Notes under the pieces: model-generated | The model's input: the letters and a program-made list of their open reading frames with translations, nothing else | The model's database searches: none | What the model was told of the DNA's origin: nothing | DNA from: Prorocentrum cordatum | Lineage: Eukaryota > Sar > Dinophyceae > Prorocentrales > Prorocentraceae | Assembly: GCA_963575745.1 (NCBI GenBank) | Contig: CAUYUJ010001315.1 | Location: 10,001-74,000, forward strand | Length of the DNA: 64,000 nucleotides | Reading direction: 5' to 3' | Position numbers and translations under genes: made by a program | In this document: in pieces, positions 33,597 through 44,934 of the stretch | Layout of the letters: each line of letters starts with the position of its first letter | How positions within the stretch are numbered: position 1 is the stretch's first letter

Positions 33597-34550
33597 CTAG
33601 GGACTAGGAGCGCCACAGGAGGAACAGAGTGGCTGTGGTGGCCACAGCGAGCCCCGGCAAACGAGCAAGCACCCTTCCTGTGGATCGAAGCAGTGGCCCG
33701 AGCATCGGGGCCGCCCCCTAGACCCAAACCGAACGGTCCTTGGTTTTCGCCCCTGACTGTACGCCGACACTTCTGCTACGATTCTCCTCTCGTCCGTGCT
33801 TGGCCGCCGCGACCTCCGCGCGGCGCGCCCTCCCGCTCCCACCCTCTCGAGGATGTCCGACACCTGCTCCGCCTGGGCCATGCTCGCCTGCACCTGGCGG
33901 GGCTCTCTCGCCTCAGCTGCTGCATCACAACGCCTCGCGGTACAAACCATCGTGCTACCGTAAGGGGCGCTGAGCAAAGAACGTAAGCCTTGCGTTCCCT
34001 TACACTGCCCATATGATGGTGCTGGACTTGTTAGCTCGCGCGCGTGCCGCAAGCACCATGAACCACGTGACAAGAGATTGCGGAAGAAACCCGCAACCCC
34101 AATCGAAGAGGGGTGAGGGCCGACGCTCCACTCCACCGCGCTGAGCCGCCCACTCCGGAAAACCAAAGGTCTTTTCTGGGGCGGGCCTCGGCCCATCACA
34201 CATACCCTGCCGCAGGTCGAAGGAGCGGCCCGAACACCAGAGCCCCTCCAGGAGGGGCTCTGGCTCTCAGGGGGAGCCCTCCCGAGCCCAGGCCTGCGAG
34301 CATTTCTCATCTTCTTGGCTGTACAGTTTGCGAACGGAGAGCGACGTGCGGCAACGAACAGACGCAGGAAATCTCTCAATTCCAAGCGTCGGGACGGAAA
34401 CATCAGCCAGATTTGTGGGGCACGCGCGGACCAGTCCGGCCTGAGGAATGCCCGGGGAAGATGGGGCGAGTGTTCTGGTTGTGATATGGCATGTCTCAAA
34501 CATCCTACGCCACTTTTTTCACGTGCCCCCCCCCTCGGATCTCTCGACAT
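33597..34550 (-). CDS. Long minus-strand open frame, unrecognised
   Basis: Open for 317 codons. Most of it is Arg/Ser/Pro-rich and unconvincing, but residues about 215-275 (REPRQVQASMAQAEQVSDIL, ERVGAGGRAARRSRRPSTDE, RRIVAEVSAYSQGRKPRTV) look like a helical, basic protein segment. It may be an exon of an otherwise undetected gene, or chance in GC-rich DNA. No family recognised. Confidence 0.2.
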   Translation of the reverse strand: MSRDPRGGAREKSGVGCLRHAISQPEHSPHLPRAFLRPDWSARAPQIWLMFPSRRLELRDFLRLFVAARRSPFANCTAKKMRNARRPGLGRAPPESQSPSWRGSGVRAAPSTCGRVCVMGRGPPQKRPLVFRSGRLSAVEWSVGPHPSSIGVAGFFRNLLSRGSWCLRHARELTSPAPSYGQCKGTQGLRSLLSAPYGSTMVCTARRCDAAAEAREPRQVQASMAQAEQVSDILERVGAGGRAARRSRRPSTDERRIVAEVSAYSQGRKPRTVRFGSRGRPRCSGHCFDPQEGCLLVCRGSLWPPQPLCSSCGAPSP

Positions 34551-34799
34551 CTTCCTGGACAGTTATTTGACAGTGGATCGTTTTTTGATGATCCCAGGGC
34601 CCGTGGTCTTCGATAGTCTCCCAAAACTGAGAGCAGATTGCAAACTGTAGCTATACGCCCGTGTCCATGACGGTTTGCAGAAACAAAAACGCCATAGGAG
34701 CAAATCCGCCGACCATGTCGGCGTGTGCGGGGTGTCTGTCCGGTCCCGTCGACGGGGAGCCGCCTTCTTTCGTCCCCTCCTTCCCATTCTCCTCTCCTG

Positions 34800-35180
34800 T
34801 CGGGGGAGAGAGAGAGAGAGAGAGAGAGAGAACGAGAGAGAGAGTACCCGTCCTTGTTCGGGGAACGGGTTCGCAGCTTGAGGGAATTCCATCCACGTCC
34901 TCATCACGTCAAAGGAAGCCCCTTCCCCTTGTCCCTTCCCCGGCGGGGGGGGGTCAGATTCGCATCGCCTCTGGGGGTCCTCCTCTTCCACGCCGGTCCT
35001 TCTCCGGCGCGCCGGTCCTCCTCGAGTCCTCCTCCCCAGGTGGAGAGGAGTCACAGGGGGGGGAGGGGAGTCAGATACGCATCCGTCCCTGGGGGTCCTC
35101 CTCCTCCTCCTCCCCTCCCCTCTCCCACGCAGGTCCTCCTCCGGTCCTCCTCCCCAGGGAGGGGTCCTATTCCTCCCAGG
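34800..35180. repeat. (GA)n tract and poly-G/CTC compound repeats
   Basis: A GA run at 34808-34845 is followed by two copies of a G-run, GTCAGATACGCATC-like motif and CCTGGGGGTCCTCCTC (34945-35000 and 35055-35110). Confidence 0.65.
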
Positions 35181-35219
35181 CCTTCACAATATATGGTGTA
35201 TGTGCTGATGCAGTATTAT

Positions 35220-35233
35220 ATCGATCTATCTAT

Positions 35234-35281
<48 letters not shown>

Positions 35282-35375
35282 ATATATACACATATGTATG
35301 TATGTATGTATGTATGTATGCATGCATGCATGCATGCATGCATGCATGCATGCATGTATGTATGTATGTATGTAT

Positions 35376-35409
<34 letters not shown>

Positions 35410-35420
35410 GATACACCACC
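35220..35420. repeat. Compound tetranucleotide microsatellite
   Basis: (ATCT)n about 35222-35280, (ATGT)n 35293-35318, (ATGC)n 35319-35355, (ATGT)n again to 35380, then (AT)n to 35410. A similar TA/TGTA/TGCA series lies at 39030-39330. Confidence 0.95.
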
Positions 35421-35529
35421 CTGCCTCGAGGCACGAAGTGGAGTTACCCCCAGGCTCTCCTGTGTTCTCTGTCCTGAATCCTGGATTCCAGTAGCGGGCC
35501 CACACCATGCATTTCCAGACTGTTCGGGC

Positions 35530-35760
35530 TCCAGTTAGCAGAGCGGCGCTGTGCAAATTTGCCTCAAAGCTTACGTGTTGGCTGCTCCTCCCCTCATTCG
35601 CAGAGCGCTGCTCTGCAAGTTGGCCTCAAAGCAGGGTTCCCCATCCTGCTCGGGCTCTGATTAGCAGAGCGCCACTCTGCTAGGTGGCCTCAGAGCATGT
35701 GCGCGCTCATTACTCCTCCTCTCATGGGCAGAGCACCGCTCTGCTAATCCCACCAGCCCT
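35530..35760. repeat. Four ~63-bp units with a GCAGAGCGnCGCTCTGC palindrome
   Basis: Palindromic cores lie at 35538-35554, 35600-35616, 35664-35680 and 35728-35744 (spacing 62, 64, 64). Flanks include TTAGCAGAGC and GGCCTCAGAGCA. The cores keep their self-complementarity almost intact while flanks vary. Confidence 0.7.
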
Positions 35761-35994
35761 CTGGGCGTCGGTGGTTTAGAGCGTTTCCTCTTCCACCCCT
35801 CCTTCTTCCCCTTCGGGGAGGGGTTTACCCCTCCCCCTACCCCCTCCCCACTGACTTGGACAGGAGGGGCGGGGAGCGGTCAGAGCGTCCAAAGCGGCCT
35901 CGGCGAGGAAGCCAAAATCATTGATTTTACTATGGTTTGGGCCCCATTTTGGCCTTCTGAGGGGGCAACACTAATTAAGGCTCCCCTCTTCTTT

Positions 35995-37120
35995 GATCGA
36001 TTTCCTCCACGATGGCCGCAAGAGGCCCCCAGGATGCCCCAAGAGGCCGCAGGATGGCCCCAAGATGGCCCCAAGAGGCCCCCCAAGAGGCCCCCAGGAG
36101 GCCCCCAAGAGACCCCCAAGAGACCCCAAGAGACCCCCCAGAGGCACCCAAGGTGCTCCCAGAGGCCCCAAGATGGCCCCAAGAGGCCCCCAGGAGGCCC
36201 CAAAGAGGATCCCGAACGGCCCACAGAGGCCCCTCCGAGGCATCCAAGACGCCGAAAAGCCCCTCAGGACGACCCTCTACTCGCCTGAGCGTCGTTTCTG
36301 GACGGGCTGGTGGGGATACGCGAAGCGTCTAGAATTTGACTCAGGGCGCGCGCGCTCGCTGCTCATGCTCTATTCGCCCGAAAGGTGCTCTGCTAATTGC
36401 TCCCCCGGGCGCCCTGTGAACACTATGGCGCCCAAGAGCGCTCCAAGAGGCCCAGGAGTCCCAAGAGGTCCAAGAGCGCTCCAAGACGCTCAACTGGACA
36501 CCCAGGGGGGTCCAAAAAGGCACAAATCATTGAGTATACATATTTTCAATGTTTTTCGTGTTCTCGGGCTTCCGACGCTCCAAGATAACCCCAAAAGCCT
36601 CCAAGACCGCCCCAAGACGGCTCAGGAGACTCTCAAGCAGGGCTGGGCCTAAACGTTGTTTTTCGTTTCGTGTTCGTCTTGGTTTTCGCTCTGCTCTACC
36701 TGCTTTCCTGTACCTCCTCGCCAAAACGAAACACAAAATACAGCCGACGTCCAGCAAAACAGCGTTTAGGTCCAGCCCTGCCCTCAAGAGGGCCACAAGA
36801 CAGTCTAAGAGGGCCCCAAAACGGCCGAAGAGGCGCGCGAGATCGCCCAAGAGGGCTCAAGAACGGCCCCAAGAGGGGCCCCAAAAGGGGAACACGATCG
36901 ACAATTCGAGCCTTCCGCCCCAAGAGGCTCCCAGGATGCCCCAAGAGGCGCCCGAAAGAGACCAAGAGGCCCCCCAGAGGCTCCACGAATTCCCCGAAGG
37001 GCCCAACATGATGCCCCAAGATGTCCTCAAACGGCCCCCCAAAGCTTCAAAACTGCCTCCAACAAGCTCCCGAGGGCCCCCCCGCGATATCCAAACGAAC
37101 ACCCAAGAGACACCTAACTC
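35995..37120. repeat. CCAAGAGGCCCC minisatellite arrays, plus orientation
   Basis: Dense array at 36020-36260 (GGCCCCCAAGA units) and looser ones at 36430-36520 and 36780-37110. Between them, at 36285-36330, sits a unique piece with GGGCTGGTGGGGATACGCGA that recurs twice at 43.57-43.68 kb. Confidence 0.75.
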
Positions 37121-37215
37121 CACCCAGGCACGGCGGCGGGATGGGCCGAAGGGCCAGCCACTACATTTTCTTACATACGGATGCTTATATGTGTATGTAT
37201 ATATCTATACACACA

Positions 37216-37255
37216 CTAGAAGCACGCGCGCGCTTCGCGCGCGCTCAGATTCTAG
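37216..37255. repeat. Alternating CG palindrome at an array strand switch
   Basis: CTAGAA and TTCTAG bracket an alternating GCGCGCGC - TTCG - CGCGCGC core. The segment has Z-DNA/cruciform potential and lies between the plus-oriented arrays (36.0-37.1 kb) and the reverse-oriented array (37.4-39.0 kb). Confidence 0.5.
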
Positions 37256-37429
37256 TCAGAGCTGATTCAGGACTGCCCCCGCCACTACGGTGAATTCCAA
37301 CACGCTGTATCTCTGGCGAGCTCGGTCGGGACCGCGAAGTCATCATACACTGCCTCCGTCGCCAACATTGGTCTCCAACCACGCAACTTCGCGCTCGCGT
37401 AGGTTTTACCTTAAACATACCCGATTGCA

Positions 37430-39020
37430 AACTCGATTTTGGACGACGCGGCGACCTCTGGAAAATTCGGAGGCGCGTCACGGCGGATCTCGAGGGGCGC
37501 CCGCGAGGCCTCCAGAGCCGTCTGGGGCACCTTTTGGGCCGTCTCGGCGCTCGCTTGGGGGCCTTTGAGGCCGTCTTGGGGCGATACTTGCGGCTTCCTG
37601 GGCCGTCTTGCAGCGTCTCCAAGCCGAAAAGGTAAGAACTCCCAAATCCTTCCAAACTGAAAGGACAATCCATCACTTGTGCCTCTAGAGCGCCTCTTGG
37701 GAGACCTGTTGGGGGCGTCTTGGAGCGTCTTGGAATCCTCTTAGGCCTTCTGGAAGCCATCGTCCGTTTCTTGGAGCGGAATATCGACGATTCTCTGCCC
37801 TCAAGGGGCGTTTTGGGGCTCCTTGGAGCCCTAGCGTTCTGTTTTGGTGGCTGTCTTGGGCCGTCTGGCCCAGAAGCCCAGGACGCCCACAAAGAGCGTT
37901 TTTCGGCCGTCTCGGCGGCCTCTGAGGCCGTGCTGGGGCGATACTTGGGGCGTCTAGGACCGTGTTGGAGCGTCGTGAAGCCGACAATGGAGAAACGCTG
38001 AAATCCAACAAAAACCTCAGGATACAATTCATGTTGCCTCCTGGGGCCCTCTTGAAAGGCCTCTTGGAGCTTGGGGCGTGTTGGAGGCCCCGTGGGCCGT
38101 CCGGATGCCATCGTGGGCGTCTTGGAGCGGGGTCCGCGATTCTCGGCCCTTTTGGAGCCTTTTGGGGCCTCTTGGGACCCTGGTGTCCTGTTTTGGTGGC
38201 TGTCTTGGGCCGTCTGGGGGCGTCCCCAGAGGCCTGGGACGCCCATAAAGCATAAAGCGTCTGGGCCGTTCTCTTCTGAGGCCGTGCTGGGGGGATGCTT
38301 GGGGTGTTTAGGACCGTGTTGGGGCGTCTGGAAGCTGAAAATCCAGACACACTGAAATCAAGCAACATGCTCAGGAACATCATATAATTTTGCCTCCTGG
38401 GGCCCTCATGGAAGGCCTCTTGAAGTTCTCTTGGGGCGTGTTGGAGGTTCCTGGGGCCGTCCGGATGCCATCGTGGGCGTCTTGGAGCGGGATTTCGGCG
38501 ATTCTCGGCTCGTTTGGAGCGTTTTGGGGCCTCTGGGAACCCTGGTGTTCTGTTTTGGTGACTGTGTTGGGCCGTCTGGGGGCGTCCCCGAAGCCCTGGA
38601 CGCCCGTAGAGCGCCTTTGTCGGTTGTATCGGCGCCCGCGTGGGGGCCTCTGACGCCGTGCTGGGGCGATCCTTGGGGCGTCTAGGACCGTGTTGGGGCG
38701 TCTGGAAGCTGAACGTACAGAAAGGCTAGATTCAAGCAAACATCTTAGGACAATCATAAAAATTTGCCGCCTGGGGACCTCTTGGAAGGCCTCTCGGTGG
38801 CTTCTTGGGGCGTGTTGGGGGCCCCGTGAGCCGTCCGGAAACCATCGTGGGCGTCTTGGAGCGGGATTTCGGCGATTCTCGGCCCATTTGGGGCGTTTTG
38901 GGGCCTCTGGGAACCCTGGTGTTCTGTTTTGGGGGTTGTCTTGGGCCGTTTGGGGGCGTCCATACAGGCCTGGTCCCCCCATGCTTGGGGAGGTCCCTGG
39001 GCGCGGCCAGGGGGCCTCGC
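37430..39020 (-). repeat. Four-unit tandem array, ~350-375-bp higher-order unit
   Basis: The landmark CCATCGTGGGCGTCTTGGAG (and a variant) occurs at 37757, 38108, 38468 and 38842 (spacing 351, 360, 374). Each unit also has CTCGGCCC...GGGGCCTCT, CCTGGTGTTCTGTTTTGG and a short A/T-rich block. The unit is itself made of GGCCTCTTGGGG 12-mers, the reverse complement of the arrays at 32-37 kb. Confidence 0.8.
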
Positions 39021-39024
39021 GCCC

Positions 39025-39026
39025 TG

Positions 39027-39080
<54 letters not shown>

Positions 39081-39360
39081 ATGTATGTATGTATGCATGT
39101 ATGCATGCATGCATGTATGTATGTATGTATGCATATATGTATGTGTGTGCATACATGTTAACTATGTGTATGCGTATGCACATGCAGATGTGGATGTATA
39201 TGTTTGTGTGCATGTGCATGCGTATTTGTCTTTATACAAGTATGGCTCTAGATGATTTGCATGTGAGAATGTATGTATATGTGGGTATGTGTATATATAT
39301 ATGTATACAGATATACACATAATGTTGTTTGTATATGTATATATATATATACAAACTACC
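39025..39360. repeat. TA/TGTA/TGCA compound microsatellite
   Basis: (TA)n at 39029-39075, then TGTA and TGCA tetranucleotides to about 39130, followed by degenerate ATGTATATG-type sequence to 39355. Confidence 0.9.
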
Positions 39361-39519
39361 CAAGCCACACTTTGCATTTGGGGATTCTCATATCGGGCAT
39401 GCATGCCAGTCAGGTTACCCAGGTGGTACTGTTGTCGGTGTCGAGGCCCCGCCGCCGCCCGTCGTCAGGGCGTGATTGCTGGTTTGGCGGCTATGTTGTC
39501 GTCGCCGCCGCCTCGTTGC

Positions 39520-40130
39520 GGCTTTGCGCTACTTTGCATGAACCCGTATTGCGTTCTTGCGTTGCTTCGCCTTGCTTTTCATCGTTCGCATTGCTTCGGA
39601 TTGCTTTGCATTGCTTTGCGCTGCTTCGCGTTGCTTCGCATTATTCTGCGTTGCTTTGCGTTGCTTTGCGCTGCAATGGTTCGCATGGAACCACATTGCT
39701 CTGCGTTGTTTTGAATTGGTTTGCGTTGCGTTGTGCTTTGCGCTGGGTTGTGTTGCTGTTGCGCTGCTCTGTATGGCTTTGCACAACATTGATTTGTTAT
39801 CCTTTGCGCCGCTTCGCATTGCATTGTGTCGCAATGTTTCGCATTGCGTTGCGTAGCTTTGCATCGCATTCGTTTGCAGTGCTTTGCAATGTTCTTCGTT
39901 AGTTTGATTTGCTTTGCGTTGCAATGCTTCGCGTCGTTTTGCGTTGATTCCCTGTGGTTCGCATTGCCTTGCAGTGCTTCGCATTGCTGCGCAACGCTTT
40001 ACATTGCTCTGCATTGCATTGCCTTGCGTGGCATGGCTGTGACTTGCATTATTTGCAGGGTTTTGCATCACACTTCGTTGCTTTGCATTGCTTCGCATGG
40101 TTCTGCATTGCTTTGCACTGATTTGCGCTG
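39520..40130. repeat. TTGC(G/T/A)-type pentanucleotide minisatellite
   Basis: About 600 bp made of degenerate pentamers such as TTGCG, TTGCT, TTCGC and TTTGC. Plus frames give Cys/Phe/Ala/Leu-rich and minus frames Asn/Gln/Lys-rich proteins, both artefacts. Confidence 0.85.
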
Positions 40131-40139
40131 TTTGATCAT

Positions 40140-40990
40140 ATTTACATTCCTGCCGTCGTCGGGTTCCTTGTTCTTTCCTGCGGTCCTCGGGTTCATCGTT
40201 TTTTGCTATATATATATATCGAAGACGAAGCACTACACATATTGCTCCACATAGATTGCACCGCGTATATTGCTAGAACGTACTGTTTGGGGTCATCGCT
40301 GGCAGACAGACCTATATACTAGAACCGCGCGCGCGTCTCGATCCCAGTCAACTCCGAAGCCCTCATACTCATCTTCATCATTTCTGTTCTCCCCCAATCT
40401 CATGGCAGGCATGCAATCCAGGAGGCCACGAAAGCGGGAATGGGTTCGTCGGCGTCGACTGCGCCGCCAGCGTTGTGGTCGCGGGAGAAGGAAGGGGAGA
40501 GAGAAGAAAAGGGGAGGGAGGGAGATGGGAAGAAAGGAAGCAGGGAGGCATGAGAGCGAAAGATGAATCAGCGGATGAATAAGGATTCCTTTGCCTCCGC
40601 CTCCACATTTGTTGTTCCTCCTCTTCGTTGTCCGCATCTTTGTCCTCTGCCTCCGCACCCCTCCCCCCCTCCTCCTTCTCCTCCTCCTTCGACCAATGGC
40701 GGCAATCATGTTCCCGGAAAACTCTCCGGGAACACGACAGATTGGACCGTGTTGGGGCCCTCTTGGAAGCCTCTTGGCGTGTCTCCGAACAATCTGGGAA
40801 GGCAGAGAAGACGGAGGGAACACCGGCTGAATAAAGGTTGCGATTCCATCGTCCTCGGTCTCCTCATTCCGTCCGCCCTCCTCCTCCTCCTCCTCCATCC
40901 CTCTACCTTATACATGTCTCCTCCTTGCCGCGCCCCGAGACGGGTCGGTACGGCGGGCCGGGCGGTTCCCCTGATACTTCCTCGCGATTT
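40140..40990. other. Interval with no supported gene
   Basis: Contains GA-rich (40480-40560) and CTC-rich (40640-40690, 40880-40900) strings. A short direct repeat of CGGAAAACTCTCCGGGAAC type at 40711-40735 is self-complementary. No coding unit was recognised. Confidence 0.4.
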
Positions 40991-40999
40991 ATGATCATG

Positions 41000-41410
41000 G
41001 AACTTGAAATTTGCAACATCTTCACGGATGGAGGGCGGATCGTTTGTAAAATGTGGATCTCGCGTTGGCTCCGTGCGCTTTCGTCTCGAACGTTTGCAGA
41101 AGTTTGTGTTAGCGCCGCGCGCACTCGTCGTAAACAATTGCGGAACTTCACGGATGGAGGACTGGTAACTTGGCAACATAGACCTCTCGCCCTGAGGCCG
41201 TGCACATTCGTCGTAAAAACTTGCAGGTGTTTCACGGATGAAGGGAGGGTCGCTTTCGCGCCTGCGCACCGCGCGCATTCATCTTAACTGCTTGCATAGG
41301 TTTCACGGATGGAAGGCGGCTGGTTTTCCAAATGTGGCTCTCGCCATAGCGCCGCGCACATTCGTTTTAACAGCTTACAGAAATTTCAAGGATTCTGATG
41401 ATTGGCGTCT
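41000..41410 (+). repeat. ~80-100-bp satellite, plus orientation
   Basis: The block TTCACGGATGGA(A/G)GG recurs at about 41023, 41139, 41229, 41299 and, decayed, at 41387. Between the blocks lie GCGCCGCGC(A/G)CATTCG and TGTAAAATG-like segments. It is the reverse complement of the 31.97-32.35 kb array. Confidence 0.65.
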
Positions 41411-41704
41411 CACAAATGTTGGCACGACTAAAGATTGTCATGGCGCGATAGTCGCGTTGACTCGCGGTGTTGACGTCCCAGACGGTAGTGTCCTAGCACG
41501 ATTTCGGATCGTCAGGTCGCAACAGTAACGTCGATTCGCAGCGTTGAAGTTCCAGGACTGGTGCTTTGGCGCGGTTGAAGATCTTCAGAAAGTTGTTTTC
41601 CAACGGGAGTCTTCCCGCAGTGAAGATACATCCTTATAAGAGCCTCTGAGGAGAGAACTTGGAAGGAGGGCTTAGGGCAACATCGTTAATGGGTTTCGAG
41701 TTTA

Positions 41705-41835
41705 CATTGGTCCTCCTCCTCATCCTCCACCTCCTCATGTCCTCTTCCTCCTTCTCCCACGCCTCCTCCTCTTCATCCTCCTCCTTCTCCTCGTTCTTGT
41801 CATTGGCATTCTCATCATCATGATCATGATCATGA
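41705..41835. repeat. Pyrimidine CTC tract and CATGAT repeat
   Basis: TCCTCCTC-type sequence at 41710-41790 followed by (ATGATC)n at 41815-41840. Confidence 0.8.
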
Positions 41836-41924
41836 TCATGCGGTTCCCCTCACAATCCCGTACCGCTGTAGGGGCGAACTCGGAACCATGTCCCCCACAG
41901 TCCGCATTGAAAAACATCACAAGG

Positions 41925-42780
41925 TGCAATTTGCGGCACAATCTGGAGCATGCGCGGGCACCAAGCGATCACTTTGTTTTGTTTCTGACGGGGACGAGGA
42001 GTGGGGTGCAGATTGCTTGCTGCGTGCAGGTCATTATTCTTGTCAAAGAATACGCAATCCACTTTGCGGCAAAGTCGTGATCCATGCTCGGGCGCCCAGC
42101 GATGACTTCGCATTGACGTTCGACAGGGGTGATGCGGGTGCCCTGGCACGCGCGGCGCGTCTTGCGGGCGTCGCGCACCTGTCTGGCGTCTGCACTGGTT
42201 CTCGATGATTGCCGATGTCGGCCTATGCTCATGCTGAGACTCCAATGCTACTTCTGTGGTGGGGGCACGGGCGGGAGTGAGCGACACGGCCGTCCTTTGG
42301 GGGAGGTGGCTTGGATCACTGCTCCTTCTGAGCAAACACCCCCCCACAAGACTGGGGACCAAATCATGCTCCATGCCAACACCCCCCCTCCATCCCAGTC
42401 AAAAACAATATTAAGTGCACTTAGCGGCAAACTCTTGCGTCATGTTCGGGGCCACCGCGAGCACTTGGTGTAAATTTTTTTTGGAGGGACGGCGGGGGTG
42501 CCCGCATATTCTGTGCGCAGGGCCACCACCCCTGCTCCCACAAAACAAACTCCACTTTGCGGGTAAATCTCGATCATGCACGGGCACCCCGCGATTACTT
42601 TCCAGTGGTTTTTGACAAGGACGGCGGGGTTACTGGCATATTGCCTGCTGTGTGCAGGTCCACCAGACACCATGATGACCACCCCGCCGCGATTGAGCAC
42701 TGGTTTTCGGCAAGGATGGTGGTGCTGACATGTTTCACGATGTGCGCGGGCACACCTGGCACATTCTGCGCGTGCCCCGA
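41925..42780. repeat. Degenerate ~125-150-bp repeat with CACTTTGCGGCAAA motif
   Basis: Related blocks begin near 41928, 42059, 42418 and 42551: (C)ACTTTGCGGCAAA, then CATGCTCGGGC(G/A)CC and GCGAT(G/C)ACTT. They are followed by GACGGGGnnGGGGTGC and TGTGCAGG segments. A possible fifth, weaker unit begins near 42700. Confidence 0.55.
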
Positions 42781-42974
42781 ACGTGGCGCACCTGGCGCGG
42801 CGAGAGCATGCGGCACATTTGGCGCACGTGGAGCATTTGGCACACCAGGCGTGCCTGGCACGGCTTGGGCCCCAGGGTCGCCTGGGGAGCGAGTCAAAAA
42901 GTTTGCGTCTGGGAGAAATATCTCTACCCTCCCCCCTGTCCCTGGGTCCGGACATGGGTGGGCGGCGACGGTAG

Positions 42975-43545
42975 GAGCGTCCAAGATGGCTCAAGATGTC
43001 TCTAAGAGGGCCCCATATACCCAAGATGGCTGAAGATAGCGCGAGGTCGCTCAAGATGGTTTTCAACATACTCCAAGAGGTCCCCAGACTGCTCCAAGAT
43101 GGGACCAAGTGGCCTTCGGGCTCCCCAGGACTCCCCTACGAGGCCAACATCCTTCCAATACCTTTAATAGCAGCAATGATGTTTGCCTCCTCGCCTTTTC
43201 GCGTCCGATGGCTTTCCGAGGCCCTCGGATGGCTCGAAGAGGGCCCAAGAGAGCCTCAAGAGGGGCCCAAGGGGGCTCCAAGACGGCCCCAAGAGGCGAA
43301 CTTTGGAGCTCTTTAATGCCAGCGCTAGCTAAGGATCCCCTTTTTTGATCGATGTTCTCCATGATCCCCACAATGCCAGATGCCTCCACGAGGCCCCCAA
43401 GACGCCCTACGAGGCCCCCCAGAGTCCCCCGAAGGCTTCAAAGACGCCCTAAGAGGCCACTAAGATCTCACAAGGGGGCATCCCAACCGACTCCGAGGGG
43501 CATCCAAGAGACTGAGGCTCCCCGAGGTATCCGAATGATGAATGA
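42975..43545. repeat. CCAAGAGGCCCC minisatellite, plus orientation
   Basis: Loose units at 42980-43110 and denser ones at 43225-43300 and 43385-43510. Confidence 0.65.
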
Positions 43546-43569
43546 TGCCACGCTCCCCTGGTAATGGCA

Positions 43570-43687
43570 GCTTCCCTAAGCATCATTCCTGGATGGGCTG
43601 GTGGGGATATGCGAAGCGTTCAGGGAGAGCTTCCCTAAGCATCATTCCTGGATGGGCTGGTGGGGATATGCGAAGCGTTCAGGGAGG
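43570..43687. repeat. Exact 59-bp tandem duplication
   Basis: The segment starting GCTTCCCTAAGCATCATTCC at 43570 repeats at 43629 with no difference except the last base. A third relative lies at 36285-36330, again next to a CCAAGAGG array. Confidence 0.85.
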
Positions 43688-43689
43688 GC

Positions 43690-44900
43690 TTAGGCTTGTC
43701 CAATGTTTTCTTCTTCGATTCTGAGGAGGGGTCGGAAGCTTCTGCGAAGTCGCCTCAGAGGCCCCCCACATTGTGCTGCACCCCCTCCTGCGCTCCGCAA
43801 AGCGTGCGAGGCCCACCGTGAGGACCCTCCGGCCCAGACCGCGAAGTGCGATCACCTCCGGGCCCCCGGCATGAGAATCACACCTCAGCTCGGGGGCGTC
43901 CAAGAGGGGGTGTCCAAGATGGGGGCGCGCGAACAAGGGGAGGACGGGGAGCGTGTTGAAGGACGACGAAGAGGGGGCCATGTGACCATGGAAAGCATTA
44001 ACTCTTAGCCATGATATCCCCCCCCTATAGTCACTACGTCCCTCTTGTCAGGCGCACGCTAACGCGGATTACGGATCTATGGATCTGGCGCGTGTGTGCC
44101 AAATGAACGGATGGGGGAGCGCACGGCCGAAAACACGGGGCCGATGTCGCCCAATTTGGCGACGGAGCGCGCCGACTCGGCACGGAAACGCGACTCATCG
44201 CCAATCCACGCGCCTCAATCTGCACTGATGGCGCTTCCTTGATCTCGGAAGCCCCGTCTGGGGAAACCAGCATGTATTAGTACCGCTAGGACCTCTCCCG
44301 GGGTGCGATCTGACCAGGATTTCGAGGCGAATCCAGCCGTGGAAACGAGGGGCTCCCAGGAGGCCCACACAGGCGAACACGAGAGAACGGGTAGCGGTAT
44401 GGGTGCCTGTTCCTCCTCCGATCAAGGGCGCTCGCCCTGCCCATTCCGACCGGGAGGCTGACGGCGAAGAGAGGCCCCAGAGGCTCCAAGGGAGGCTTCG
44501 CGGGAGGCCAAATACTCCTTTTGCGCCAGCACCCCCGCCCGCGCCCCGCCAGCGCTGTGCGTGCATGCAGCGGCGGACGGCGGCGGGGTACAGTTTAGCG
44601 GGCGATGAAAAATATGAAACAACTTCTTCGCAGTCCGGGATGTCTGCCCCAAAGCCCGACGTGCCACTGTAGGGGCATAGTTAAACTTTCCAGCCGCCCT
44701 GGGGCAGGCGTCCCCGACAGTGGAACAGTTTATGTTACACCACCCTTCGTCCCCTGAACAACAGTAAGCACACAAGAAAAGAGATCCTGACCCAAGAAAT
44801 CCGCCGACCCCTTGGGGTTCATCGGCGTGGGAGATGTTCCCCACTCCCCAAACCCCTCCCCCGAAGCCCGGTCCGGTCGATTTGGAGGGGGTGGGGGGCC
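43690..44900. other. Interval with no supported gene
   Basis: No array and no protein-like frame with splice or motif support was seen. Confidence 0.35.
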
Positions 44901-44934
44901 GCTCAGGTTCCGGCTAAACGCACCCGCGGGGGGC

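Noticed and set aside
35530-35760. CRISPR-like or tRNA-like hairpin series
   Set aside because: The intervals between the palindromes are themselves related and no tRNA arm pattern is present.
39273-40233. Plus Cys/Phe/Ala-rich and minus Gln/Asn-rich long frames
   Set aside because: Both come from the TTGCn pentanucleotide repeat; no domain or splice signal is present.
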